From Tepidanaerobacter acetatoxydans Re1 (GTDB taxonomy: Bacteria; Bacillota; Thermosediminibacteria; Thermosediminibacterales; Tepidanaerobacteraceae), in NCBI RefSeq assembly GCF_000328765.2, contig NC_019954.2:934501-998500 (forward strand): a stretch of DNA of 64,000 bases, written 5' to 3'. Positions 43,691 through 52,998 of this stretch are shown piece by piece. The translations under genes and the position numbers were made by a program. The notes beneath the pieces are model-generated. The model had not been told where the DNA came from. It was given only the letters and a program-made list of their open reading frames with translations, and did not search any database. The first letter of the stretch is position 1. The number at the start of each line of letters is the position of its first letter.

Positions 43691-45187
43691 ATGTCTTTAA
43701 TAAATGTTTCAAATCTAACTTTTTCATATGAAGGAAGTTATGATAATATTTTTGAAAATGTAAGTTTTCAGATAGATACAGATTGGAAACTCGGTTTTAT
43801 TGGAAGAAACGGACGTGGTAAAACTACTTTCTTAAATCTACTGCTTGGTAAATATGCGTATTCCGGCAATATAAGGTCTACAGTTAAATTTGAATATTTT
43901 CCTTATGGTGTGAAAGATAAGAGTCTATATACAATTGAAGTAATGAAGAGTATTTGTACGGAATGTATGGATTGGGAGATTTTTCGTGAAATATCATTGC
44001 TTGATGTTCAAGAAGATGCTTTATATCGTCCGTTTAATACACTGTCAAATGGTGAGCAAACAAAAGTCCTTCTTGCAGCTTTATTCCTTACATCGAGTTG
44101 TTTCCTGCTTATTGATGAACCTACAAACCATCTTGACATTGATGCGCGTAATGTGGTGCAAAACTACTTGAAACGTAAGAAGGGATTCATTTTGGTATCT
44201 CATGATAGAAGCTTACTTGATCAATGCGTTGACCATATACTATCCATCAATAAAACGAGTATTGAAATCCAAAAAGGAAATTTTACTTCTTGGTGGGAAA
44301 ACAAAACGTTACAAGATAATTTTGAACTGACAGAAAACAAGAAACTCCTTAAAGAAATAGGAAGGTTGTCTAATGCAGCAAAACGCAGTTCAAACTGGTC
44401 AGATAAAGTAGAAAAAAGTAAACATGGAACAACAAACTCTGGTTCAAAACTGGATAAGGGTTATGTCGGACATAAGGCTGCAAAAGCGATGAAACGTGCC
44501 AAAAATATTGAGTCAAGACAGCAGGAAGCTATTTCGCAAAAATCCGAACTGCTCCACAACATTGAACAATATGACGACTTGAAAATTTCGCCACTTGATT
44601 TTCACAAGGAGTGTCTTATAGAAGCAAATGATTTATCATTGTTTTATGGGGATAAAGAAGTATGCAGTGATCTTAATTTCAGAGTCAATATGGGTGATAG
44701 AGTTGCCATTATCGGGAAAAATGGGAGTGGTAAGTCTAGTATCCTAAAATTGATTAATGGAGATGATATTAAATTTACCGGAAATTTAATGTTAGCAAGT
44801 GGACTAAAAATTTCTTATATTTCGCAAGATACTTCATATTTAATAGGTAATCTATCTGAGTTTGCCTATAATAATAAAATCGATGAAACGCTATTTAAAG
44901 CGATTCTTCGTAAACTGGATTTTAATAGAGAACAGTTTGATAAGAACATGGAGGATTTTAGTGCTGGACAGAAAAAGAAAGTACTAATTGCTAAAAGCCT
45001 TTGTGAAAGTGCACATTTGTATATATGGGATGAGCCTTTGAACTATATTGATATTTTTTCACGTATTCAAATTGAAAAAATGATTTTGAAATATTGCCCT
45101 ACACTATTGTTTGTAGAGCATGATGATGCCTTTTGTAATAATATTTATACGAAAAATATTAATTTGAACGGAGGGATTACATGGTAA
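43691..45187 (+). CDS. ABC-F ribosomal protection protein (Lsa/CplR type)
   Basis: 498 residues and two ABC domains with no membrane part. Domain 1 has GRNGRGKTT, LSNGEQTKVLL and LLIDEPTNHLD; domain 2 has GKNGSGKSS, FSAGQKKKVLI and LYIWDEPLNYID. The linker is long and basic. The opening, with DTDWKLGFIGRNGRGKTTFL, and the overall length match the Lsa family, which dislodges lincosamides, streptogramin A and pleuromutilins from ribosomes. The signature Asn in LSNGE departs from the common LSGGE. AAGGAGG precedes the ATG. The gene overlaps the Lnu-like gene by 7 bases. Confidence 0.87.
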   Translation: MSLINVSNLTFSYEGSYDNIFENVSFQIDTDWKLGFIGRNGRGKTTFLNLLLGKYAYSGNIRSTVKFEYFPYGVKDKSLYTIEVMKSICTECMDWEIFREISLLDVQEDALYRPFNTLSNGEQTKVLLAALFLTSSCFLLIDEPTNHLDIDARNVVQNYLKRKKGFILVSHDRSLLDQCVDHILSINKTSIEIQKGNFTSWWENKTLQDNFELTENKKLLKEIGRLSNAAKRSSNWSDKVEKSKHGTTNSGSKLDKGYVGHKAAKAMKRAKNIESRQQEAISQKSELLHNIEQYDDLKISPLDFHKECLIEANDLSLFYGDKEVCSDLNFRVNMGDRVAIIGKNGSGKSSILKLINGDDIKFTGNLMLASGLKISYISQDTSYLIGNLSEFAYNNKIDETLFKAILRKLDFNREQFDKNMEDFSAGQKKKVLIAKSLCESAHLYIWDEPLNYIDIFSRIQIEKMILKYCPTLLFVEHDDAFCNNIYTKNINLNGGITW

Positions 45188-45675
45188 GTAAAACTGATGC
45201 CATTGAGATAATAACATACGCTGAAGAAAATGGAATTAACATATGGATTGATGGCGGTTGGGGAGTAGATGCACTATTAGAAGAAGAAACAAGAGCACAC
45301 AATGATATTGATTTATTTGTGGAAGAAAGTAATAGTAAAAAGTTTATTGAAATAATAAAAGAAAAAGGCTTTGCGGAAGTTACAGAAGCATATACCACCA
45401 CATCTCACACAGTTTGGAAGGATACTAAAGGTAGGATAATTGATCTTCATATATTTAAATTCAACGAACAAGGATACATTGTTTTTGAAGGAGAAGCATA
45501 TCCTCCAAAAGTGTTTAGTGGTATTGGGAAAATAGGCGATAAAAAGGTCAGATGTATTGACGCTGAAAATCAAGTATTATTTCATCTAGGCTATGAGCAT
45601 GATGAAAATGATATGCATGATGTAAAACTATTGTGCGAGAGATTTGATATTCCTGTTCCGAGTGAATACAAGTAA
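45181..45675 (+). CDS. Lnu-type lincosamide nucleotidyltransferase-like protein
   Basis: A 164-residue nucleotidyltransferase with WIDGGWGVDALLEEETRAHNDIDLFV (the GG..D and DxD core of the LinA/Lnu(A) and AadA10-like family), a central DLHIF strand (third acid) and LFHLGYEHDENDMHDVKLLCERF. Lnu enzymes adenylylate clindamycin and lincomycin. Translation is coupled to the ABC-F gene, so one operon would give both target protection and drug modification. It could instead act on an aminoglycoside. Confidence 0.75.
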   Translation: MVSKTDAIEIITYAEENGINIWIDGGWGVDALLEEETRAHNDIDLFVEESNSKKFIEIIKEKGFAEVTEAYTTTSHTVWKDTKGRIIDLHIFKFNEQGYIVFEGEAYPPKVFSGIGKIGDKKVRCIDAENQVLFHLGYEHDENDMHDVKLLCERFDIPVPSEYK

Positions 45676-45824
45676 CTAACATATTCTATTTTAAAGCTGA
45701 GAGAACATTTAATTTAACTAGACTAAAATAATGAATATGTTCCCGTCTACCGATAGCACCAAAAACACTGTGGATATGTTTCCGAGAACGGGCAAACTCA
45801 AATGACATTCATTCTGTCCTCTCG

Positions 45825-45881
45825 AGCCATGTGGAGAGTATAATTCTGATGACGTATTGTGGTTCAGAGAGCAAAAAATAG
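45825..45881 (+). pseudogene. C-terminal relic of an rlmD-like gene / ICE att remnant
   Basis: The frame SHVESIILMTYCGSESKK ends at TAG 45879-45881 and resembles the last residues of RlmD-type methyltransferases (SHVECVVLM in the intact gene). CATGTGGAG is at 45828-45836. About 60 bases earlier GATATGTTTCCGAGAAC echoes the rlmD text GATATGTTTCCGCAGAC. The intervening frame is broken. Confidence 0.55.
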
Positions 45882-45916
45882 AATCCAACCACAACATATA
45901 TTAGTTTAAGGACGGA

Positions 45917-45962
45917 ATATGGGTCAAAAATCGGTGAAAAAACACCGTTTTTTGACCCATAA
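45917..45962. other. 18-bp hairpin between resistance operon and GNAT gene
   Basis: ATGGGTCAAAAATCGGTG pairs with CACCGTTTTTTGACCCAT (one mismatch) around an A6 loop. No T tract follows. The neighbouring ~450 bp (45676-46140) hold no gene beyond the rlmD-like relic. Confidence 0.6.
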
Positions 45963-46149
45963 AAATAGGCTAAAATATAGATGACATTGGATAATTAGAG
46001 TTATGATAGATGATAATTGACAAAATCAGGTTGATAAATAGATGGATGGTTTATATACTATAGATGAACATAAGTAAATTTATGTGACATAAAGGCTATT
46101 TGTTTTCATGACTGATAAACAATAATTTGAAAGAGAGAGGGTGAGATAT

Positions 46150-46683
46150 ATGAGATTAGAGACTGATAGAACAGTTCTTCGTCATTTTGAAGGGAAGGAC
46201 TTAGAGGATTTATATGATTATTGTAGTCAAGATGGAGTTGGAGAAATGGCTGGATGGAAGCGTCATAGTAACAGGTTAGTATCAAAAGAAGTATTGCATA
46301 TAAATATTAATAATAATAATATTTTTGCAATTGAAAATAAAGAAAATGGGAAAGTGATTGGTCATATAGCAGTAAACGACGATTCTGAGAACGGAAGAGA
46401 AGATACAAAAGAACTGGGTTTTGTACTGAATTGTGATTACCAGAATCAAGGAATAATGACAGAAGTTATTTATCAGGTTCTGGATTATCTATTTTCTAAA
46501 GAAATAGAGTATGTATATGCTTGTTATATTCAAAATAATAAATCGTCTAAACGTTTGATTGAAAAATGTGGTTTTACTCTTGAACAAGAAGGTACATTCT
46601 ATTCAGAATCGCTTAATGAAACTTTTAAATCATTTGAGTATGTTTATAGTAAAATTGTTTGGCAGTTACAGAAGAAACATTGA
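46150..46683 (+). CDS. GNAT-family N-acetyltransferase (RimJ/RimL type)
   Basis: A 177-residue GNAT protein: LETDRTVLRHFEGKDLEDLYDY at the start, IGHIAVNDD, GFVLNCDYQNQGIMTEVIYQVLDYLF (acetyl-CoA-binding motif A, Q-N-Q-G-I-M) and NNKSSKRLIEKCGF. It acetylates an amino group of a protein or small molecule such as an antibiotic. ATG 46150 is chosen because GAGAGGGTGAG lies upstream at a good distance. Confidence 0.85.
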   Translation: MRLETDRTVLRHFEGKDLEDLYDYCSQDGVGEMAGWKRHSNRLVSKEVLHININNNNIFAIENKENGKVIGHIAVNDDSENGREDTKELGFVLNCDYQNQGIMTEVIYQVLDYLFSKEIEYVYACYIQNNKSSKRLIEKCGFTLEQEGTFYSESLNETFKSFEYVYSKIVWQLQKKH

Positions 46684-46863
46684 TAAATTTCAATTTGTAA
46701 AGTTGGGTAAAATGAGCATAGCAAAAAGTTAAGTTGATTCACATTCTTTATATAATATGTTGCAATTGTAATAATTTATGTGTAGTCGTAGAAAAATGCG
46801 AAGTAAAGATTATTTATATTTGGTGTGAAAAAGATAAAGTAAGCTTTGAAGGAGGATATGGCT

Positions 46864-47415
46864 ATGAAAAAGAAAACAAAATTTATATGGATTCTAATTG
46901 CTTCGTTGCTTTTAATAGTAGTGGGGTATATGCGTTATTATCCTATAAAGCATGATACAATTGAATTGCGACATATCATCGAAGATAAGTTTGGTGTAAA
47001 TACAGAAAGATTCACAAGCATTGGATTAAACAATAAAGATTTCTATTATTTTGTAGTGGCAGGAGATAATATTGCTGTCGTAAGAATGAAAATGGGTGTG
47101 TTTAATCGATTTCGATATCAGGGTTTGTCTTATACTGGTGCAAATTTTGTAAACGGAGTTGTAGAGAGCAAGGGAAATAAGTATCTTCTGGTAGGTGGTA
47201 AAAATCCAAATCACGAAATCGAAAAAATATCTTTTACCCTCGATAACATTCCATACGAAATAGACCTTGTAAATCCTGGTGATACATTTTTTGAATATAT
47301 TCAAATTGATAATAAAACTTTTGATGACCATATATTTTTAGACAACACAATCTTATATAACGGTAACGGAGAAGATATTAGTGCTACCATTGACACAAGT
47401 AGTGGTGGATTATAA
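46864..47415 (+). CDS. Uncharacterised membrane-anchored protein
   Basis: A 183-residue protein from ATG 46864 after GGAGG. Lys-rich MKKKTKF is followed by one hydrophobic helix (about residues 7-24) and a soluble outer part with strand-rich repeats (FYYFVVAGDNIAVVRMKMG, KYLLVGGKNPN). It is probably a single-pass protein or uncleaved signal anchor. No family is recognised. Confidence 0.65.
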   Translation: MKKKTKFIWILIASLLLIVVGYMRYYPIKHDTIELRHIIEDKFGVNTERFTSIGLNNKDFYYFVVAGDNIAVVRMKMGVFNRFRYQGLSYTGANFVNGVVESKGNKYLLVGGKNPNHEIEKISFTLDNIPYEIDLVNPGDTFFEYIQIDNKTFDDHIFLDNTILYNGNGEDISATIDTSSGGL

Positions 47416-47523
47416 GCAACAATAAATTTAGGATAGCAAAATCTACATCTGTAGTTATTATGCATCATTCAAAAATTTCGTCGTATCGGTAGATAAGAAT
47501 TCAGTAAATTTTGGGAGGTAGTT

Positions 47524-47697
47524 ATGATGAAAAAGTATGAGTACAAGTTTGTTAAAGAAGGAATAAAAATAGGTTTCGATACTAATAAAAAAATTGAAGA
47601 AGCTGAAAATGAGTGGAATGAGCTTGGGAAACAGGGATGGAAGTTTTGTAAAGAAGGTAGTAGAGTAATGATTTTTATAAGAGAAATTAATGAATAA
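47524..47697 (+). CDS. DUF4177-type small protein
   Basis: A 57-residue frame (MMKKYEYKFVKEGIKI...NEWNELGKQGWKFCKE...) with the YEYK start and the W-N-x-L-G-x-x-G-W core of the DUF4177 family. GGGAGG precedes the ATG. Its role is unknown; members are common in accessory DNA. Confidence 0.75.
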   Translation: MMKKYEYKFVKEGIKIGFDTNKKIEEAENEWNELGKQGWKFCKEGSRVMIFIREINE

Positions 47698-47812
47698 ATT
47701 GAGCAAGTTATATTCAAGATTTGACGCATTTTTCTTATTTTGTAAAAGTAGGAATTGACATGATATTGATGTATTTTTCAGAGGCTCTGATTGACTAGCA
47801 ATAAAAAAGTTT

Positions 47813-47857
47813 AAACAGCCTAAAATCCAAGTGTAATGGGTTTTAAGGCTGTTTTTG
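47813..47857 (+). terminator. Hairpin terminator
   Basis: AAACAGCCT pairs with AGGCTGTTT, with an inner AAAATCC/GGGTTTT pairing, followed by TTTTTG. It closes the small-gene region before the relaxase remnant. Confidence 0.75.
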
Positions 47858-47957
47858 TTTGTAAAAATATTTTTTGTTTCTGAGCTATAAGCGTGATTAT
47901 AAAGTCAGCTCTCTAAAAACTTAAAGCATAGCCCTAAACATTTTAAAAAAGCCTATA

Positions 47958-48749
47958 AATTTTGATGCTTTTTTATTAAAAATGGAACAGGCAGGTTATT
48001 CTATTAAACAAGGAAAACACATTGCCTTTAAAAGCAAAGACCAAAAGAAATTTATCCGGTTACGTTCTCTTGGAGAGAGATATACAGAGGAAGAAATCAA
48101 GGCTATTATTTGTGGAGAAAAGCCTATAGTTAATAGAAAAAAAGCAACTGAAAAGTCGCAAATTCATATCAATCTCTTGGTGGATATTCAGGCAAAATTA
48201 CAAGCAGGAAAAGGTGCTGGCTACGAACGGTGGGCAAAGATTTTTAATCTTAAACAGATGGCACAGACTATCAATTTTTTAACAGAAAATAAACTGCTTT
48301 CCTACGAGGAACTAGAGAAAAAAGCACAGACTTCAACCGTAAATTTAAACAAGTTATTGGCTCAAATTAAAGTTATAGAAAAACGTATGACAGAGACATC
48401 AAACCTTAAAACTCATATCATCAATTATTCAAAAACTCGTGACATTTATATTGCTTATCATAAGGCAGGATACTCTAAGAAATTCTATGATGAACATGCT
48501 ACTGATTTAATTTTACACAAAGCTGCAAAGACTGCTTTTGATGAATTAGAGGACAAGAAAATACCTACAGTAAAAGCTCTGCAAAAGGAGTATTCTGAAC
48601 TGCTTTCTGAAAAGAAAAAAGTTTATGTAAAGTATCATTCCATAAAAAAAGAAATGAAAGACATACTGACTGCAAAGGCAAATGTGGACCGACTTTTAGG
48701 CGAGAATATATCGGAGAAAGAAAAGGAAAAATACAAAGAACAAAGGTGA
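47958..48749 (+). pseudogene. Relaxase C-terminal fragment (Tn1549-like)
   Basis: The frame NFDAFLLKMEQAGYSIKQGKHIAFKSKDQKKF...RLRSLGERYTEEEI... matches the region after the nicking domain of Tn1549-type relaxases, ending in a long coiled coil. The histidine-triad nicking domain is missing. It corresponds to the same segment as in the relaxase at 32610-33985 (EIKEGKHISFRAKEQERFTR), but the sequences are clearly different, so two elements contributed. Confidence 0.8.
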
Positions 48750-49067
48750 TTTCATTATGATTTTTCAGCTCCCAAATAGAGCGTAGCCTCACAATTTATT
48801 GTGTGTTCAATGGGGATTGGGGATACTCCCCAACAAGCAGATTTAGCAAAAATACCGTAAGGGAATTTTATGCGAAATCGCAAGGTGTGTACCACCTTGC
48901 CCTGCTTGCCACAATAATCGAGAATCTATTAAAAGCCCTTAAGATTAAGCCATTTTGTCAAGAAAATTCCTGATAAGTTTTTACATAAAGAGTCAAAAGT
49001 TAATTATCAATATCTACATTCATTGTTTTGAGTAACTGTATGATATATAAACTTTAATGATAGGACT
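48750..49067. other. Intergenic region of mobile-element type, no gene
   Basis: Contains the GC-richer text GGGGATTGGGGATACTCCCC and GCAAGGTGTGTACCACCTTGC (two small hairpins), of the kind found next to Tn1549-like mob genes; the rest is AT-rich. No agrD is seen here, downstream of agrB. Confidence 0.5.
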
Positions 49068-49652
49068 CTAACAAGTCGATTTTTGAGTTGCCATATTTTT
49101 TAACTTACCTAAAATAAGCATGACTGCTAAAGCCATTATAGCTACGGCAATGCAGTATGCAGTTTCAAATTTTCCAACCATTATCAAAATTATTGTAATG
49201 CATAGCAATGAGAGAGAACTCCATCTGCTTCGTCTTTTATAAACAACCTGCTCTATTTTGTCTAAAGGTTTATTTTCATCTTCAACAGGAGCGAGCAAGA
49301 AAACAATACAGGTGGCTACTACGGCAACAGAAATTCCGTAGACAGCATTCCAAGGAAACCAGTATAGTAGCCCAAGGACAGCCAACAATAACAGTATAGA
49401 AAAAATATAGCAATTTCGCTGAGTTCTTGCATGATAACCTCCAGCTACTGGCCGCAAAACTCCATAGGCCAGCATAAAAATCAAACTCTGCCACAACATG
49501 TGACACAGCAATCCGATGATGACTACCGTAATAAAGTTAATAATTAAAATAGTTCCTTGCCAAAAGCCATAAGCATACAGCTCTCGATCCTCGGATTTTA
49601 TAATATTCCAAACCACAAGTTTATTTGTAAGTAAATTTGCAAAATGTTTCAT
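49068..49652 (-). CDS. agrB: AgrB-like peptidase/exporter of quorum peptide
   Basis: A 194-residue membrane protease with about five or six helices. The catalytic motif RPVAGGYHARTQRNC carries His74 and Cys81. AgrB trims AgrD and closes its thiolactone ring while exporting it. It is the last of the agrA-agrC-agrB minus-strand genes, with agrD on the opposite strand 2.3 kb away rather than directly downstream as in staphylococci. Confidence 0.9.
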   Translation of the reverse strand: MKHFANLLTNKLVVWNIIKSEDRELYAYGFWQGTILIINFITVVIIGLLCHMLWQSLIFMLAYGVLRPVAGGYHARTQRNCYIFSILLLLAVLGLLYWFPWNAVYGISVAVVATCIVFLLAPVEDENKPLDKIEQVVYKRRSRWSSLSLLCITIILIMVGKFETAYCIAVAIMALAVMLILGKLKNMATQKSTC

Positions 49653-49671
49653 TGTTCCCTCCTCAGTGTTA

Positions 49672-50136
49672 TTATTTGCAGAGATAAAGCAATACCTTTA
49701 CTGTAAATTTGTTGGAATCATGTAAAATCTGTATTGCTCCATCATAGTTTTTCAAGGCTGCCTCAACGCTCTTTAAACCTAACCCATGATTTTCCTTGTC
49801 GGTTTTATAAGAAATAAAATGGCCATCTACCTTTTTCAATTTTCCATCATAGGAATTATTAATTTCAATTATCAGACGCCCTTTTGTATACTTTAATTTT
49901 ATATCAATCCATCGGTCATCAATATTTGAAACTGCTTCTATTGCATTATCAAGAAGATTTCCGAGAATAACAGCTATATCAAATGTTTTCAGAGATAACT
50001 CCTCTGGGATTAGAATATCGGTGGAGACTAAGATATTTAGGTTTTTAGATGAATTCAATTTGAAGTTAATGATACTGTCTATAGTGTTGTTTCCACTGTT
50101 TACATACTCTTGATTCACGCCATAGAAAGAAGTCAA
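49672..50136 (-). CDS. agrC: AgrC-like kinase, C-terminal ATPase half (separate frame)
   Basis: 154 codons starting at TTG 50136: TIDSIINFKLNSSKNLNI (X-region), ILGNLLDNAIEAVSNI (N-box), ENHGLGLKSVEAALKNYDG (G-box). These belong to the HPK10-type AgrC catalytic domain. The upstream half ends with TGA at 50133-50135, overlapping this start (TTGA). Either one gene has been split by a one-base change or two coupled halves are made. Confidence 0.8.
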   Translation of the reverse strand: MTSFYGVNQEYVNSGNNTIDSIINFKLNSSKNLNILVSTDILIPEELSLKTFDIAVILGNLLDNAIEAVSNIDDRWIDIKLKYTKGRLIIEINNSYDGKLKKVDGHFISYKTDKENHGLGLKSVEAALKNYDGAIQILHDSNKFTVKVLLYLCK

Positions 50137-50951
50137 GTCAGCTCTGAAAGTTGCTTTAATAGTTCCTCGGATTGCCCAGCTTGTGCTAATCCATATAATG
50201 GCGAGAGTTTGTTTTTTAAATCATGCCGCAACATCCGTATGCTCTCAAGAGACTTTTTCATTATCTGAACTTGATGCTCATAAAAACGGCTTTGCTCTTG
50301 TGCTAATCTTTGCTCCATTTGATTGACAAGCAAAGAAGAAATCTCATCATACAGAAAAAAGGTCAGAATATTGATTGCCAAAGCACTTCCCATACAAATC
50401 AATAACATAGTATGTGAAACACTTGAAGAACTTAAAATAGAAAAAAGCAAAACAACTGTTCCTGAAGGTACAGCCAGCAAACTTAACCAATACACATTAG
50501 GCATAGGAACTTCATACTTTACATTTTTGAAACCTTGAACCAATAGAACTAAGGCAAGGGATGCAATTCGAATCACTATGATACCAAATTCTGATTCATA
50601 GGGAAACGGCTTCATAAGATTTAATTTGAGATAGCTTGTCAAAAAAGCAAATAATGTCTCGACAATCATGAGGGTGAAATAGATGACAGCTACCGTAAGT
50701 ATGGATTTTTTCAAATTTCCATCATACATCAGTGTTAAAAGAAATAAAAGCAACAGATTTGCTACCATAACAATGAGTGGGATTTGTAAGAAAATATGGG
50801 TTGCCGTAATGACAAGAAAATACCCTATATATGCCATGAATTCAATCGATTGATTAACTTTTCTATCCGAATAAAAGATATGCATATATTTGTATAGAAC
50901 ATACGCCATAAACAAATTACCTAATATATAAATCACACAATAACTTTCCAA
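50133..50951 (-). CDS. agrC: AgrC-like sensor kinase, N-terminal membrane/dimerisation half
   Basis: 272 codons with six or seven membrane helices (residues 5-215) and the HPK10 H-box IRMLRHDLKNKLSPLYGLAQAG, ending at LSELT. It holds the peptide-sensing part and phospho-His but no ATPase domain, which is encoded in the overlapping next frame. A whole AgrC is about 430 residues, which fits the sum of both halves. Confidence 0.83.
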   Translation of the reverse strand: MESYCVIYILGNLFMAYVLYKYMHIFYSDRKVNQSIEFMAYIGYFLVITATHIFLQIPLIVMVANLLLLFLLTLMYDGNLKKSILTVAVIYFTLMIVETLFAFLTSYLKLNLMKPFPYESEFGIIVIRIASLALVLLVQGFKNVKYEVPMPNVYWLSLLAVPSGTVVLLFSILSSSSVSHTMLLICMGSALAINILTFFLYDEISSLLVNQMEQRLAQEQSRFYEHQVQIMKKSLESIRMLRHDLKNKLSPLYGLAQAGQSEELLKQLSELT

Positions 50952-50966
50952 ATTTGTATCCTCCTG

Positions 50967-51671
50967 TTAAATCTCATTAATTTGCAAGTTTCGGAACTCT
51001 TGCCGTTTTGTTCGGCCAATGGGTAGTGTTACATCGTTAGACATAACTACCTCCGAATACCGCAATATAGCCACATGATTATAGTTAATCAAAAAAGATC
51101 GGTGGATGCGTAAAAATTGATACCCTGCAACCTTTAATTCAATATCCTCTAATTTTCCATAAAATACATCTTCGCAACTTGTCGTTACAATTTTTATTTC
51201 CCTGTTTTGGCTCTCAAAATAAATAATGTCGTTAACTGGGATCTTATAAAAATCATGTAATTTTTGATATTGAAAAGATTCATTGATCTTTTTTGCTCGT
51301 TCCATCGCTAATTTCAAATCATCTATAACAGTTGATGCCTGTATGGGTTTTGGTATAAAATGTAGTGGCTGAACATCAAAGAGCTGGCGATCATAGCCGT
51401 CCTTACCTGATATATACACAATTTCTGTGGCATAATCTTTCATTACTTTCCTAATTTGGAATCCAACCTCTACACCATTTGTTACTCCCATTTCTATATC
51501 TAAGTAAACTAAATCATAAGAATTTCCCTGTGCCAAATATGAAAGCAGACTTTCTCCTGAAAAAAATACATCTATTTCGACTTTTATGCAATTTTTATTT
51601 GAATAATCTAAAAGAATGTTCTCAATTTGGCTACATATTTTTTTATCGTCATCGCAAATTGCTATATTCAT
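50967..51671 (-). CDS. agrA: AgrA-like response regulator (LytTR)
   Basis: A 234-residue regulator. Receiver: ICDDDKKI, YLDIEMGVTNGVEVG with the phospho-acceptor Asp, and FIPKPI. LytTR DNA-binding domain: DIIYFESQNREIKI...FLRIHRSFLINYNHVAI. It responds to AgrC and should activate agrD and exported-protein genes on the divergent strand. A -10 candidate TATAAT (minus strand, 51716-51721) and CAAGGAGG precede it. Confidence 0.92.
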   Translation of the reverse strand: MNIAICDDDKKICSQIENILLDYSNKNCIKVEIDVFFSGESLLSYLAQGNSYDLVYLDIEMGVTNGVEVGFQIRKVMKDYATEIVYISGKDGYDRQLFDVQPLHFIPKPIQASTVIDDLKLAMERAKKINESFQYQKLHDFYKIPVNDIIYFESQNREIKIVTTSCEDVFYGKLEDIELKVAGYQFLRIHRSFLINYNHVAILRYSEVVMSNDVTLPIGRTKRQEFRNLQINEI

Positions 51672-51828
51672 TTTTCCATCCTCCTTGATACATAGTACAT
51701 ATCAAATTATACGCTATTATACCTTAAATTCATCATCATAACCAGATAATGTAATGAAAGGTATATCTCAATGTAATTAACGGTGTAATTGTCGTTTACT
51801 ACATATGCATGTACATTTCGTTACATCG

Positions 51829-51858
51829 TTCTGTTAGAAAAGGAAATTTCTGTTAGAA
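51829..51858 (+). promoter_or_regulatory. Candidate AgrA (LytTR) binding direct repeats
   Basis: TTCTGTTAGAA occurs twice, at 51829-51839 and 51848-51858, with a 19-bp period (about two DNA turns). A degenerate third half-site, TTTCGTTACA, lies just upstream. LytTR regulators bind such direct 9-bp repeats. The site lies about 85 bp before agrD. Confidence 0.55.
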
Positions 51859-51940
51859 TATGGACAAGTAAATAGCTTGAAAGGATGCTATTTTAAATTA
51901 ACTCACTATAAAATGTGACTATGAAAAGTAGGAATTTATT

Positions 51941-52084
51941 ATGAAGAAACTGTTGATTAGAATTGGGACATCCCTGGCAAGCTTGGCGTTGATGGTTACG
52001 GCACTAAATGTAAACACAGCATGTATGCTTTTTGTACATCAGCCTAAATTGCCTGATAATGCAGGAAAGTTACGCAAATTTTAG
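51941..52084 (+). CDS. agrD: AgrD-like cyclic autoinducer precursor (copy 1)
   Basis: A 47-residue precursor. It has an amphipathic hydrophobic leader (MKKLLIRIGTSLASLALMVTAL), then NVNTACMLFVHQPKLPDNAGKLRKF. The central Cys28 and the conserved HQPKLP tail are the marks of clostridial AgrD; the mature signal is probably a thiolactone of the five residues CMLFV, by analogy. It is transcribed away from agrA, behind the direct repeats. Confidence 0.88.
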   Translation: MKKLLIRIGTSLASLALMVTALNVNTACMLFVHQPKLPDNAGKLRKF

Positions 52085-52143
52085 AAAACACATATATGTA
52101 TGGACAAAAATAACATTTATTTAACTAAGGAGGTATATTTATT

Positions 52144-52955
52144 ATGAAAAAATTCACAGCTTTATTACTTTCTTGCATTATGGTACTTTCCATGTCTTCG
52201 ACGGCATTTGCTATCGAAACCGAACCGATGAGCCAAGAAGAAATTAGGGCAAAAATAGTTGAAATTGTTGCAACTTCAACATCTACGGATGAAAGGGATG
52301 AGCTATTAAGCAATTTTTTAGAGGAAAACCCATTGGCTCCTGTTACAAGGTCAGGAGAAAGAGTCCAAAGAAGTAGCCAGTCTGAGGCAACTCCATCTAC
52401 CGAAGTCTCTACGTTGGAGTTGGTTGACTCAGTAGCTGTAGACGAAAACACCGAAATTGACTTTTACTCCACTGGTGATTTTGGAATCAAGGAAGTAGAG
52501 GATTTGGGATATGTAGGAAAAGCCGCTCGTGCTAGTTCTTACACAAACACTTATCGAACTTCATACACTATTAAAAATCTATTTGGTGGTAAAATTGTTG
52601 AGACATACGTAAAGGGCTACTTTAAATATGACGGTAATAACACTCCAACTGCGTATCTTGAGGATGCTGGTTATTCGAAAGGAACGTTAATTTTTGGGAC
52701 TGCTCCTCTTGGGACGATGGAACGGGAACTAAAGCATCAGACAAGACCGCTTATTGCTATGCAGATGCATACTACGATTGGACACTCGATGTTTCTTTAG
52801 GTGGTAGCGTAGGTGGCGATATAGATGGCGGAGTCGAAGGTGAAATTTCTGGAGAGATTAGCGACGGTCTTACCATACAAGACTGCAATGTGTACTTAAA
52901 ATTAATTTGCAGCAAATCTGGCAGTGTTTCTGCAACTGTTTCACTTGAAGATTAA
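52144..52955 (+). pseudogene. Exported protein downstream of agrD copy 1, frameshifted
   Basis: AAGGAGG and ATG start MKKFTALLLSCIMVLSMSSTAFA, a clear signal peptide with AxA cleavage. The frame is coherent to about 52720 (TLIFGTAPLG) and then shifts. The true continuation in the other frame reads DDGTGTKASDKTAYCYADAYYDWTLDVSLGGSVGG... to SVSATVSLED, stop 52953-52955. Joined, it is about 270 residues; the Gly/Asp-rich C-terminus with two Cys suggests a secreted beta-structured peptide. One indel has broken it in this strain, or there is a sequencing error. Confidence 0.72.
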
Positions 52956-52967
52956 GCTACTTATTCG

Positions 52968-52998
52968 GTACAGGCACGGCTGACTGCTGTGTCTGTAC
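52968..52998 (+). terminator. Hairpin after the exported-protein gene
   Basis: GTACAGGCACGGC pairs with GCTGTGTCTGTAC (two G-U pairs) over TGACT. Only TGTTTG follows, so termination would be weak. Confidence 0.5.

Noticed and set aside
45181-45675. Nucleotidyltransferase as an MNT antitoxin of a toxin-antitoxin pair
   Set aside because: No HEPN gene is adjacent, and the WIDGGWGVDALL core and coupling to an ABC-F gene fit a Lnu-type resistance enzyme.
48750-49067. agrD expected downstream of agrB
   Set aside because: No small frame with a Cys-containing AgrD core was found here. The clear agrD copies are on the plus strand at 51941 and 53559.
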